Below are positions 8,640-16,814 of a stretch of 64,000 bases of DNA, one piece after another (within the stretch, counting starts at the first letter, position 1; each line of letters starts with the position of its first letter). Origin of the DNA: Streptomyces sp. 1222.5 (lineage in GTDB: Bacteria > Actinomycetota > Actinomycetes > Streptomycetales > Streptomycetaceae). Both the position numbers and the translations under genes were made by a program. The notes below the pieces were generated by a model. The model did no database searches and was not told where the DNA came from. It saw only the letters and a program-made list of their open reading frames with translations. The stretch is from NCBI RefSeq assembly GCF_900105245.1, contig NZ_FNSZ01000002.1, positions 62,001-126,000 of the forward strand, in the 5' to 3' direction.

Positions 8640-9664
8640 CAGTCACGCACCCCGGCCTTACCCGGACGGCCGCCCTGGACTGCCTCTTCGTCAGGCCCGG
8701 AGACGACGGGAGGGCCCGAACCGCCGGCCGGCACGTGCTCGGCAGGGTGACCTACGGCCACGGCGGCAGGCCGCCCCAGCTGCACGACGGCGCCCCCCTG
8801 GCCCGGATGGCCATGGCCGCCGCGGACGACGAGCGCATCACCGAGGTGTGGACCACCGACCGGCCCGTGCGGTACGGCCGGGACGGAGGTCTGGTGTACG
8901 CCGAGGACGGCGAGCACTTCCTGTGCGCGGTACGCATCGAGGAGCAGGACGTCTACCGCGACACCGTGCGCGCGGTGTACGAGGCGGCGTTCACGCTCAT
9001 GTGGCGGCTCGGTTACACGGAACTGCTGCGCATGTGGAACCTCGTGGGAGCCATCACCGGCCGCAATGGGGAGGGCATGGAGAATTACCAGGACTTCTGC
9101 GTGGGCCGCGCCCAGGCGTTCGAGTCCTGGTCGGGGCGGATCCCGGGCATGCCGGCAGCCACCGGCATCGGCTCCCTGCGCCCCGGCATCGACCTGTACT
9201 TCCTGGCCTGCCGGGACGGCCGGGCCCGGCACCTGGAGAATCCACGCCAGACCCCGGCGCACCGGTATCCGGACCGGTACGGGCCGAAGTCGCCCAGTTT
9301 CGCCCGCGCCACCCTCCTGGAACCGGCGGATGGTTCCCGGCCTGTGCTCTACGTGTCGGGTACGGCCAGCATCATCGGCGACGACACCGTCCATCCCGGC
9401 GACGTCGAGCGGCAGTGCGCCGTCACCCTCGCCAACATCCAGGCTCTGGTGGCGCCGGACAACCTGCGCCGGCACGGCCTGGCGGGCGGTTTCCGCCTGA
9501 CGGACCTCGACTGCGTCAAGGTCTACGTCCGCGACGCCGAGGACCTGCCGGCGGTCCGCGCCCACTGCGCGAAAGCGCTGGGGGCAGGCCCTGACATCGC
9601 CTTCTTCAACGTCGACGTGTGCCGACCCGACCTGCTGGTGGAGATAGAGGGGATATGCCGATGA
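8636..9664 (+). CDS. Chorismatase (FkbO/Hyg5/XanB2 family)
   Basis: A 342-residue protein with the hallmarks of chorismatases: the YRDTVRAVYEAAF and LLRMWN segments, FCVGRAQAFESW, PAATGIGS, HLENPRQTPAHRYPDRYGPKSPSFARA, and LYVSGTASIIGDDTVHPGD. The C-terminal half has the YjgF/trimeric fold. The family hydrolyses chorismate to pyruvate plus 3-hydroxybenzoate (Hyg5), 4-hydroxybenzoate (XanB2) or dihydroxycyclohexadiene carboxylate (FkbO); I cannot choose among these by eye. It overlaps the P450 stop (GTGA) and the aryl-CoA ligase start (ATGA). With a CoA ligase immediately downstream, an aromatic hydroxybenzoate starter or acyl group is the likeliest product. The window also has a second chorismate-consuming enzyme, the ADIC synthase at 23602-25080. 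Confidence 0.85.
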   Translation: MTVTHPGLTRTAALDCLFVRPGDDGRARTAGRHVLGRVTYGHGGRPPQLHDGAPLARMAMAAADDERITEVWTTDRPVRYGRDGGLVYAEDGEHFLCAVRIEEQDVYRDTVRAVYEAAFTLMWRLGYTELLRMWNLVGAITGRNGEGMENYQDFCVGRAQAFESWSGRIPGMPAATGIGSLRPGIDLYFLACRDGRARHLENPRQTPAHRYPDRYGPKSPSFARATLLEPADGSRPVLYVSGTASIIGDDTVHPGDVERQCAVTLANIQALVAPDNLRRHGLAGGFRLTDLDCVKVYVRDAEDLPAVRAHCAKALGAGPDIAFFNVDVCRPDLLVEIEGICR

Positions 9665-11145
9665 CCAACTTCGTCCAGCGGCTTGAGGAGACCGCCCTGT
9701 CCCGGGGCTGGCTGGAGCGGCCCGCGTACCACGTCGATGACAGCGTGTACCGCTTCGAGGACGTGTACGCGGGCGGGGCCCGGGCCGCCGCCGCCTTCGT
9801 TTCGCACGGCTTGGGGCGTGGCGACCGGATCCTGATCGCCCTGCCGGACGGCATCGATTTCGTGTGGGCGTTCCTCGGTGCGCTGCGCATCGGGGCCGTG
9901 GCTGTACCGGTCAACTCCATGTTCCATCCGGAGGAGATGCGGCGCGCGGCACTCGTCGCCGAGCCCGCGGCCGTCGTGGCCGAGGCCGCGTTCGCGGACC
10001 GGTTCACAGCGCCGGTGCTCACCTCTGATGCCCTGAACAGCGACGCCGTCGCGCCGCCCTACGCGCCGGTCTCCGAGGACGCCCCGGCGTTCGCGGCTTT
10101 CACCTCCGGCACGACCGGCGGTCCCAAGCTGTGCTTCCACTCCCATGGCGATCCGGAGGTCCTGGTGCGGGCGGCCGGCGGTGCGGTGGGGGTGCGCACC
10201 GCCGACGTGAGCTATTCGGTGCCGCGTATGAACTTCGCCTACGGGCTCGGCAATTCACTCTTCTTTCCCCTGCTGACCGGTGGCGCCACCGTGCTCACCC
10301 CCCGGCGGCTCGCGCCGGGCGACGCGCTGGGGGTCCTGGAGAAGCACGGCGTGACCGTGTTCTATACCCAGCCCACCTTCTTCGCGCACATGCTGGGCCA
10401 CCCCGACGCCCGGCGGGTGCTGGGCGGGCTGCGGGTGGCGGTGGTGGCCGGGGAGGTGCTGCACGAGTCCCTGGAGCAGGAGCTGCGCGACGTGCTCGGG
10501 CCGCGGCTGCTGAACGTGTACGGCACGACCGAGATCGGGCACGCGGTCCTGGCCAACGGCCCGGATCACGTCAAGGAGTTCACTCTCGGACGGGTCCTGG
10601 CTCCGTACCGGCTGCGGATAGTCGACGAGGCCGGCCGGCCGGTCCCGGCCGGTGTCGAGGGCCGGGTGGAGGTGTCGGGGCCGACCATCGGGCTCCCGGT
10701 GCCGCGCGGCGGTGACACCCCCGTCCGGCTCGGAGCGGACGCCTGGTTCACGACCAGTGACGCCGCCACGATGGACGCCGAAGGGTTCGTCCGGATCTAC
10801 GGACGGCTTGACGACGTGGAGATCGTCGCCGGCATCAACGTCCACCCCTCGGAGATAGAGGACCGGCTGACGGCGCACCCGGCCGTCGAGGAGGCCGCGG
10901 TGTGCGCGGTGCGGCGCGGCACCGGTGTCTCGGTGCTGCGCGCCTACGCCGTCCTGCGTGACGGGGTGGACGGTACAGCCGCCCAGTCGCTGCGTGCGGA
11001 GCTCCTCGACGCCTGCCGCGCATCGCTGACCTGGTACAAGGTGCCGGAGGACATCGCCTTCGTCACCGGGCTGCCCCGCAATCCGACCGGGAAGCTGCTG
11101 CGCCGCACCCTTCGCGTGCTGGCCGCCGAGGACGCCCTGAGCTGA
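9661..11145 (+). CDS. Benzoate/hydroxybenzoate-CoA ligase (ANL superfamily)
   Basis: A 494-residue adenylate-forming enzyme. The P-loop is TSGTTGGPKLCF, the A5 region is LNVYGTTEIGHA, the hinge Asp sits in YGRLDDVEIVAGINVHPSEIE, and the catalytic lysine of the last motif is in LPRNPTGKLLR. Layout and the FAYGLGNSLFFPL stretch match bacterial benzoate-CoA ligases, which make an aryl-AMP and then the aryl-CoA thioester. The start at 9661 follows GAGGGG by 8 bases; an in-frame ATG 6 bases earlier is too close to it. Coupling to the chorismatase implies that the substrate is the hydroxybenzoate produced there. What accepts the acyl-CoA is not evident; no free acyltransferase other than the membrane protein at 33103-34398 is present. 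Confidence 0.85.
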   Translation: MTNFVQRLEETALSRGWLERPAYHVDDSVYRFEDVYAGGARAAAAFVSHGLGRGDRILIALPDGIDFVWAFLGALRIGAVAVPVNSMFHPEEMRRAALVAEPAAVVAEAAFADRFTAPVLTSDALNSDAVAPPYAPVSEDAPAFAAFTSGTTGGPKLCFHSHGDPEVLVRAAGGAVGVRTADVSYSVPRMNFAYGLGNSLFFPLLTGGATVLTPRRLAPGDALGVLEKHGVTVFYTQPTFFAHMLGHPDARRVLGGLRVAVVAGEVLHESLEQELRDVLGPRLLNVYGTTEIGHAVLANGPDHVKEFTLGRVLAPYRLRIVDEAGRPVPAGVEGRVEVSGPTIGLPVPRGGDTPVRLGADAWFTTSDAATMDAEGFVRIYGRLDDVEIVAGINVHPSEIEDRLTAHPAVEEAAVCAVRRGTGVSVLRAYAVLRDGVDGTAAQSLRAELLDACRASLTWYKVPEDIAFVTGLPRNPTGKLLRRTLRVLAAEDALS

Positions 11146-11227
11146 TCTCGGACGCGCCTCCGCTCCCCTGTTTCGTCCCACCTTTCCATCCCTTTCCCTC
11201 ACCCCGCCTATGCCTGGAGTGAAAGCG

Positions 11228-12841
11228 TTGACCTCAGTCGAGACTTCCGCCGCCGCCGTCTCCTTCGACGGCCAGACCCTCACCACCGACGCCGTGAGGC
11301 GCATCGCCGAGGAAGGGGCACGGGCAGCCGTCGACCCCGAGGCGGTCACCAGGACCCTGCGCAGCCGGGCGATGCTCGAGGAGCTGGCCGGGCAGAACGT
11401 CCCCATCTACGGCGTCACCACCGGGTACGGCGAGATGATCTACATGCAGGTGGACAAGTCGAAGGAGGTCGAGCTCCAGACCAACCTGGTGCGCAGTCAC
11501 AGTGCGGGTGTGGGACCGCTGTTCGCGGAGGACGAGTCCCGGGCCATCGTGGCGGCCCGCCTCAACACCCTGGCCAAGGGGCATTCCGCGGTGCGCCCGG
11601 AGATCCTCGAACGCCTGGCCCTGTATCTGAACCGGGGCATCGTCCCGGCGATTCCGGAGATCGGCTCGCTGGGCGCCAGCGGTGACCTGGTGCCCCTGTC
11701 GCATCTGGCCAGCACGCTGATCGGCGAGGGGCACGTGCTTCGCGACGGCCGGCGGGTGGAGACGGCGACGGTGCTGGCCGAGGAGGGTATCGAGCCGCTG
11801 CGGCTGCGGTTCAAGGAGGGGCTCGCGCTGATCAACGGCACTTCGGCGATGACGGGTCTCGGCTCGCTGGTCGTGCAGCGCGCCCTGGCCCAGACCCGGC
11901 AGGCTGAGCTGGTCTCGGCCCTGCTCAACGACGTCCTGCGCGGTTCGGCCAGCCCGTTCCTCGCCGAAGGACACGAGGTGGCCCGCCCGCATCGCGGGCA
12001 GATCGACTCGGCCGCCAACATGCGGGCCCTGCTGGCCGGCAGCCGGCTGATCGCTGAGCACGCGGAGCTGCGTCGGCAGGTCCAGGACGTCAAGGAGGAC
12101 GGCCGGGACGTCCAGCGGACCGACACCTACCTCCAGAAGGCGTACACGCTGCGGGCCGTCCCGCAGATTCTCGGCGCGGTGCGCGACACCCTGTACCACG
12201 CGCAGGACAAGCTGGAGATCGAGCTCAACTCCGCCAACGACAATCCGCTGTTCTTCGAGGGCCAGGAGATCTTCCACGGCGCGAACTTCCACGGCCAGCC
12301 GATCGCCTTCGTCCTGGACTTCGTCACCATCGCCCTCACTCAGCTCGGTGTGCTCGCCGAGCGGCAGCTGAACCGGCTGCTGAACCGTCATCTCAGCTAC
12401 GGCCTGCCCGAGTTCCTGGTGGCCACGGACCCCGGTCTGAACTGCGGGTTCGCGGGCGCCCAGTACCCCGCGACGGCGCTGGTCGCGGAGAACCGGACGA
12501 TCGGGCCGGCCTCCACCCAGTCGGTGCCGTCCAACGGCGACAACCAGGACGTGGTGAGCATGGGCCTGATCGCGGGCCGCAACGCCCGCCGGGTGCTGGG
12601 CAACAACAACCGCATCCTCGCCGTGGAGTTCCTCGCCGCCGCCCAGGCGGTCGACGTCTCACGCCGCTACGACGATCTGAGTCCGGCCTCCCGGGCGACG
12701 TACGACGCGGTGCGCGCGCTGGTGCCCGCGCTGGGCGTGGACCGGTACATGGCCGACGACATCGAGCTCGTCGCGGCCGCGCTTTCGCGCGGCGAGTTCC
12801 TGACCGCGCTCGGCAAGTACACCGGGATCGAGCTGCGCTGA
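11228..12841 (+). CDS. sgcC4: MIO-dependent tyrosine 2,3-aminomutase
   Basis: About 537 residues. The segment from YGVTTGYGEMIYMQVDKS through AGVGPLFAEDE is essentially that of SgcC4, which turns L-tyrosine into (S)-beta-tyrosine in C-1027 biosynthesis. The MIO cofactor forms from Ala150-Ser151-Gly152 (codons 11675-11683). A catalytic Tyr lies in YGVTTGYG. The residue after GDL is Val, where SgcC4 has Ala. I place the start at TTG 11228, 8 bases after GGAG; ATG 11210 and GTG 11219 are in frame but have no good ribosome binding site, and the 537-residue length puts the MIO two residues from its position in SgcC4. It supplies the amino acid loaded by the A-PCP protein at 34637. It ends at a strong shared terminator. 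Confidence 0.9.
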   Translation: MTSVETSAAAVSFDGQTLTTDAVRRIAEEGARAAVDPEAVTRTLRSRAMLEELAGQNVPIYGVTTGYGEMIYMQVDKSKEVELQTNLVRSHSAGVGPLFAEDESRAIVAARLNTLAKGHSAVRPEILERLALYLNRGIVPAIPEIGSLGASGDLVPLSHLASTLIGEGHVLRDGRRVETATVLAEEGIEPLRLRFKEGLALINGTSAMTGLGSLVVQRALAQTRQAELVSALLNDVLRGSASPFLAEGHEVARPHRGQIDSAANMRALLAGSRLIAEHAELRRQVQDVKEDGRDVQRTDTYLQKAYTLRAVPQILGAVRDTLYHAQDKLEIELNSANDNPLFFEGQEIFHGANFHGQPIAFVLDFVTIALTQLGVLAERQLNRLLNRHLSYGLPEFLVATDPGLNCGFAGAQYPATALVAENRTIGPASTQSVPSNGDNQDVVSMGLIAGRNARRVLGNNNRILAVEFLAAAQAVDVSRRYDDLSPASRATYDAVRALVPALGVDRYMADDIELVAAALSRGEFLTALGKYTGIELR

Positions 12842-12846
12842 CCCGG

Positions 12847-12907
12847 CCGTAACGGCAAGCGCCGCCGGAGGGCCCGTGGGGCCGTCCGGCGGCGCTTGCC
12901 GTTACGG
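12847..12907. terminator. Bidirectional terminator, 23-bp perfect stem
   Basis: Left arm 12847-12869 is the exact reverse complement of 12885-12907, with a 15-base G/C-rich loop. It lies between the convergent aminomutase and exporter genes and would stop transcription from both sides. There is no T-run, as is common in Streptomyces. Confidence 0.85.
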
Positions 12908-12921
12908 GGTGAGCGGGAGCG

Positions 12922-14499
12922 TCAGGCGGCGAGGATCTTCTCCTCCGTGGACTCGGCGTCGGCCGTGGTGGCCTGCTCCTGGCCGATCGGCGGGATGTGC
13001 CGCATCAGCGCCACGAAGAACACGCCCGCGACGGCGATCAGGCCGGCGGCGACGGCGGCGACGATGTGGATGCCGCCGGTGAAGGCGGTACGGACCGGCT
13101 CCATCAGCGCGTCGGCCACCTGCCCGGGCAGGCTCTGCGAGGCGGCGGCAGCGCCGGAGACGCTGTCGCGGGCGGCGTCGGCCGCACCGGCGGGGACGCT
13201 GGCCGGGACCGTGGAGTGGATCTGGTCGCGGTAGACGGCGAGACCCAGGGTGCCCAGCGTCGCGACGCCGAGAGCGGCACCGAACTCGTTGCTGATCTGG
13301 GAGAGCGCGCCGGCAGAACCGGCCTTCTCCGGCGGGACGGTGCCGACGACCATGTTGGTGCCGAGGGCGACCAGGGGCGCGCCGCAGAAGGAGAACACCG
13401 CGAAGCCGACGATCAGGGTGGCCGTACCTGAGTCGGCGCTCAGCTGGGAGAAGACCAGCAGCACGGTGACCACGCCGACCAGGCCCGCGCCGATGACGTA
13501 GGCGGGGCGCACCTTGCGGGCGATGATCGGGCAGATCATGAAGGAGACGGTGGCCGCCGCCATGCCCGGCAGCAGGCCGAGACCGGACTCGACGGGGCTC
13601 ATGCGCTGGGCGGCCTGGAAGTACTGGGTCATCAGGAGCATGACCGTGCCGCCGATGAGGCTGTAGGCGAGCAGGCCGAGCAGTGAGGCGTTGAAGCGGC
13701 CGTGGCGGAAGAGGGACACGTCGAGCAGCGGAGAGGTCAGCGTGCGCTGGCGGCGGACGAAGAGCGTGCCGAGCACCACGCCGAGGACGATGGCGGCGAC
13801 GGGCAGCGGGTGCCAGCCGTTGCGGGCCAGGTCCTTGATGCCGTAGATGACCGGGATGGTGGTGCCGATGTTGAGGGCGACGCTCGGCAGGTCGATGCTG
13901 CCGGCCTCGGGGTTGGCGGCCTCGGGCAGCACCTTCGGGCCGGTGACGAGCAGCAGGACCATCACCGGGACGCCCATGAGGAAGAGCGAGCCCCACCAGA
14001 AGTGCTCCAGCATGACGCCGCCGAGCATGGGGCCGATGATGGCGCCGAGGGTGAAGCAGCTGGCCCACATGCCGATGGCGGCGGCCCGCTGCTTCTCGTC
14101 CTTGAACATGGTGGCGATCAGCGCCAGCGTGGACGGGCTGATCGCGGCGCCGGCGATGCCGAGCAGCACCCGGGCGGCGATCAGCATGCCGGGGCTGGTG
14201 GCGAACGCGGCGAGCAGGGACGCGGCGCCGAAGGCCGCGCCGCCCATCAGGAGGAGCTTGCGGCGGCCGATGCGGTCGCCGAGGGTGCCCATGGGCACCA
14301 GGAAGCCAGCGACCATGAAGCCGTAGATGTCCATGATCCACAGCTGCTGGTTGCTGTTCGCGCCGAGGTCCGCACTCAGGTGCGGCAGGGCGAGGAGCAG
14401 TACGAAAACGTCGAGGGCCACGAGCAGGGTGGGAAGGGCGAGGATTCCCAGCCCGATCCACTCCTTCCGCCCGGCCTTGGGAGCACCGCCTGCAGTCAT
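12922..14499 (-). CDS. MFS exporter, enediyne efflux candidate (SgcB-like)
   Basis: About 525 residues with 14 predicted membrane segments. The first is GLGILALPTLLVALDVFVLLLALP and the MFS motif is GTLGDRIGRRKLLLMG. It belongs to the DHA2 drug:proton antiporters, the class of the proposed C-1027 exporter SgcB. It lies divergent to the apoprotein gene and shares its promoter region, so export and sequestration are probably co-controlled. I prefer the ATG at 14499 (MTAGGAPKAG): the longer reading from 14559 adds a low-complexity Asp/Ser-rich stretch, and the 16-bp element at 14602-14617 would then be only 42 bp from the start, against 102 bp here and 59-134 bp at the other strong sites. Confidence 0.85.
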   Translation of the reverse strand: MTAGGAPKAGRKEWIGLGILALPTLLVALDVFVLLLALPHLSADLGANSNQQLWIMDIYGFMVAGFLVPMGTLGDRIGRRKLLLMGGAAFGAASLLAAFATSPGMLIAARVLLGIAGAAISPSTLALIATMFKDEKQRAAAIGMWASCFTLGAIIGPMLGGVMLEHFWWGSLFLMGVPVMVLLLVTGPKVLPEAANPEAGSIDLPSVALNIGTTIPVIYGIKDLARNGWHPLPVAAIVLGVVLGTLFVRRQRTLTSPLLDVSLFRHGRFNASLLGLLAYSLIGGTVMLLMTQYFQAAQRMSPVESGLGLLPGMAAATVSFMICPIIARKVRPAYVIGAGLVGVVTVLLVFSQLSADSGTATLIVGFAVFSFCGAPLVALGTNMVVGTVPPEKAGSAGALSQISNEFGAALGVATLGTLGLAVYRDQIHSTVPASVPAGAADAARDSVSGAAAASQSLPGQVADALMEPVRTAFTGGIHIVAAVAAGLIAVAGVFFVALMRHIPPIGQEQATTADAESTEEKILAA

Positions 14500-14601
14500 G
14501 TGCCTGTTCTTCCCGTCGTCGTGAGTGGTGGGGGCGTCGGCGTCGCTGCCCGAGGACATGCGAGGCCCGCCCCCGAGCGTCTCCCTCCGAACGGGTGGAC
14601 C

Positions 14602-14617
14602 GCATCTCGCAGAATGC
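14602..14617 (+). promoter_or_regulatory. Motif A copy (GCATCTCGCAGAATGC), exporter promoter
   Basis: One of the recurrent 16-bp elements GCATCTY-N6-TGC. It lies 102 bp upstream of the exporter start at 14499, on the strand opposite to the gene as at every other strong site. Confidence 0.65.
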
Positions 14618-14641
14618 CTTTCTGCAGCGGGATCCGAGTGG

Positions 14642-14656
14642 GTTTCATGAAGCAAC
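14642..14656 (+). promoter_or_regulatory. Motif B copy (GTTTCATGAAGCAAC), apoprotein promoter
   Basis: This matches the GTTK-N7-CAAC element with core TGAAGCAAC that recurs at 47318, 51763, 51796 and 54156. It overlaps the motif A copy at 14652-14667 by 5 bp, so two regulators could compete here. Confidence 0.45.
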
Positions 14657-14667
14657 CTCGAAGATGC
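14652..14667 (-). promoter_or_regulatory. Motif A copy (plus strand GCAACCTCGAAGATGC), apoprotein promoter
   Basis: On the minus strand it reads GCATCTTCGAGGTTGC. It lies 116 bp upstream of the apoprotein ATG, with the conserved AGATGC half nearest the gene, as in the other units. Confidence 0.65.
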
Positions 14668-14783
14668 CCGGGCTGATCATCGGCTCCTAATGTCATTGGC
14701 GGACACCGGGACACGGCCCCGAGAACGACCCCGATCCCACGGTCCTCCTGTTTCCCCTCACATCTGACATGGAGTCAAAAGAC

Positions 14784-15224
14784 ATGACCGTCAAGAACAA
14801 GCTCGGCCTCGCCACCCGTATCGCCGCCACCGCCGCCGTCGCCGCGGGTCTCGCCGTTGCCGTCCAGCCCTCGGCCATGGCCGCCTCGCCGGTCGTCTCG
14901 GTCTCGCCGGCGACCGGCCTCACGGACGGCCAGCAGGTCACCCTCACCGCGTCCGGACTGACCCCGAACACGGTCTTCCACGTCGGTCAGTGCGCGTTCG
15001 TGGAGCCGACCAAGTACGGCTGTGACGCGACCACGTCGAAGGACGTCGTCTCCGACGCCCAGGGCAAGCTGAACACCACGCTGGTGGTGCACAGCTCCTT
15101 CCAGGCCGTGGTGACGGCCGACGGACAGGTCTGGGGCAAGGTCGACGCCAAGACCACCGCGACCCAGGTCGGCCTGGGCAGCGACACGGGTGAGGGCGGC
15201 GGTCAGGTGATCAGCTTCAAGTAG
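14784..15224 (+). CDS. Secreted enediyne apoprotein, macromomycin/auromomycin type
   Basis: The precursor has 146 residues. A Sec signal peptide (basic MTVKNKLGLATR, then an Ala/Val core) ends at SAMA-ASP, cleaved after residue 33. The 113-residue mature domain is the Ig-like fold of the neocarzinostatin family and is closest to macromomycin, sharing SPATGL, HVGQC, GCDATTS and HSSFQAVV. The protein binds and stabilises the chromophore outside the cell. Cys37-Cys47 (mature numbering) form the conserved first disulfide. The second disulfide is missing: the macromomycin segment NCKVVSC is DAKTTAT here (Ala89 and Thr94), so only two cysteines remain. GGAG lies 9 bases before the ATG. The promoter carries motif A and motif B. 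It is a single-gene unit closed by two hairpins. Confidence 0.93.
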   Translation: MTVKNKLGLATRIAATAAVAAGLAVAVQPSAMAASPVVSVSPATGLTDGQQVTLTASGLTPNTVFHVGQCAFVEPTKYGCDATTSKDVVSDAQGKLNTTLVVHSSFQAVVTADGQVWGKVDAKTTATQVGLGSDTGEGGGQVISFK

Positions 15225-15254
15225 TCCGGTCCCCGCTCCCGCATCCCCTTCCGA

Positions 15255-15295
15255 AGCCCCCGGCACGTCGGCCGCCCGCTGGCCTGTCGGGGGCT
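15255..15295 (+). terminator. Hairpin after the apoprotein gene
   Basis: An 8-bp G/C stem (AGCCCCCG, 15255-15262, with CGGGGGCT, 15288-15295), 30 bases after the apoprotein stop. The enclosed sequence can pair further. Confidence 0.6.
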
Positions 15296-15330
15296 CGGGC
15301 GTGTCCGGGGTGCAGGGCCGGAGACGACAC

Positions 15331-15362
15331 GACGGTGCGGGCCCAGGTGGGCCCGCACCGTC
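15331..15362. terminator. Hairpin between apoprotein and FAD oxidase genes
   Basis: A perfect 14-bp stem (15331-15344 with 15349-15362) and AGGT loop, 17 bases before the end of the convergent oxidase gene. It probably serves both genes. Confidence 0.75.
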
Positions 15363-15378
15363 GGTATCCGGCCGGGTG

Positions 15379-16764
15379 TCAGCCGGCCGTGCTCGCCCCG
15401 GGCGCGATGTCGCCGGCGAAGCGCCGGTGCGGGTCGATCCTGGCCCGTACCCGGTCCACCGCGGCGACGGCCTCGGCGTCGAGGTGGCGCTGCGGCCGGT
15501 CCGCGCCCTCGACCAGGGACGGCACGGTGCGGCCGGTGTTCCACGGGTCCAGCGCGGCCCGGACGGTGGCGCAGTGCGTAGTGAGGTCCTCGGGGGTGAC
15601 CGGCCCGAACGGGGGTCCCGATCCCATGTAGGCGTAGGCCGCGTCCACCTGGTTCAGTACGCCGCCGCGGGGGTCGGCGTCGGCGAAGGCACCGCCGAGC
15701 TGACGCAGCGTCGCCACGGCGAGAGGTGAGCCGGAACCCACACCGAGCACGCTCAGGAACGCCTCGGCCGTGTCGTCGCCGAGTTCCCCGAGGAGCAGGT
15801 GGTCACCGATGAACGGGACCGGCTCCGCAGGGTCCATGTGGGCGTCGAGGACACCGGCGGCGTCGGTGAGCGCCCAGGTGTCCATGAGCGGCTCGGCGAT
15901 GCCCCGCAGCGGTGCGAGCAGGTCCTCGGCCTGGCGCCGGGCCTCGGCCACGTCGTCCGGGGATGCGGCGAAGACCGCACCGTCGATGCAGATCACCGGG
16001 CCGGCCGCGAGCGCGGGCGGGACACCGGGGACCGGTGGCAGGTTCATCACACGCAGCGAGGTGGTCGCCCGGCGGGGCGCGTCCGCGGCCCAGTCGCGCC
16101 AGGCGGTGAGCAGCGGACGGGCGTGGGCCGCGGACCAGTAGGTGCCTCCGGTGACCACCTTCGCCACCGGGAACAGCTCGAACTCGACGGCGGTGACGAT
16201 GCCGAAGCCGCCTCCCCCGCCGCGCAGGGCCCACAGCAGCTCGGGGTCGTTCTCGGCGTCCGCGCGGACCGACGCGCCGTCGGCGGTGACGAGTTCGACC
16301 GCGCGCACGCTGTTGGCGGCCAGTCCGGTGTGACGGCCGTAGAAGCTGACACCTCCGCCGAGCAGATAGCCGACCACGCCGACGTGGGCCGCCGAGCCGT
16401 GCGGGGCGGTCAGGCCGTGGGGCGCTGCCGCCGCGACCACCTCGCCCCACGTCGTGCCGGCCGGTACCCGGGCGATCCGGCGATCCGCGTCGACGATGAC
16501 ACCGCCCTGAAGACGGGTGCGGATGAGCAGGCCGCCGTCGACAGGCTGCCGGGCGCCGGAGGCGTGACCGGTGGTGTGCACGCGGACGGGCAGGTCGCGG
16601 GCGGCGGCCTCGCGCACGGCGGCGCGGACCTCGGCCACGCTGCGGGCGGTCACGGCCGTCTCGGGCCGCGCCGGTGCGGCGAGGTTGAAGACGGCCGTGG
16701 CCTCGTCGTACTCCGCCGTGCCGGGTGCCGCGAGGACCGTCCGCAGGACGTCGGGCTGATTCAT
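15379..16764 (-). CDS. FAD-linked oxidase, berberine-bridge-enzyme family
   Basis: 461 residues: an N-terminal PCMH-type FAD domain (SVAEVRAAVREAAARDLPV, then TTGHASG, GYLLGGG and LLWALRGGGGGFGIVTA) and a C-terminal BBE segment ending near DPHRRFAGDI. His67 in TTGHASG is the usual covalent flavin histidine. The second attachment cysteine of bicovalent members is replaced: the G-S-C-P-x-V-G motif reads GSAAHVG with Ala125. The flavin is therefore probably held by one bond. Family members oxidise alcohols or form C-C/C-O bonds in natural products; the substrate here is unknown. GGAAG precedes the ATG. The gene follows the methyltransferase by 50 bases on the same strand and is probably co-transcribed with it. 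Confidence 0.85.
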   Translation of the reverse strand: MNQPDVLRTVLAAPGTAEYDEATAVFNLAAPARPETAVTARSVAEVRAAVREAAARDLPVRVHTTGHASGARQPVDGGLLIRTRLQGGVIVDADRRIARVPAGTTWGEVVAAAAPHGLTAPHGSAAHVGVVGYLLGGGVSFYGRHTGLAANSVRAVELVTADGASVRADAENDPELLWALRGGGGGFGIVTAVEFELFPVAKVVTGGTYWSAAHARPLLTAWRDWAADAPRRATTSLRVMNLPPVPGVPPALAAGPVICIDGAVFAASPDDVAEARRQAEDLLAPLRGIAEPLMDTWALTDAAGVLDAHMDPAEPVPFIGDHLLLGELGDDTAEAFLSVLGVGSGSPLAVATLRQLGGAFADADPRGGVLNQVDAAYAYMGSGPPFGPVTPEDLTTHCATVRAALDPWNTGRTVPSLVEGADRPQRHLDAEAVAAVDRVRARIDPHRRFAGDIAPGASTAG

Positions 16765-16814
16765 GACAGCGTTCTTCCTTCTGTGCGTCGGTGCCGCGTC
16801 GGGCTCGCCGTTGG

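Noticed and set aside
11228..12841. Possibility that the MIO enzyme is a histidine or tyrosine ammonia-lyase
   Set aside because: Long stretches identical to SgcC4, including the YGEMIYMQVDKS and AGVGPLFAEDE parts, and the NRPS partners in the window favour the aminomutase.
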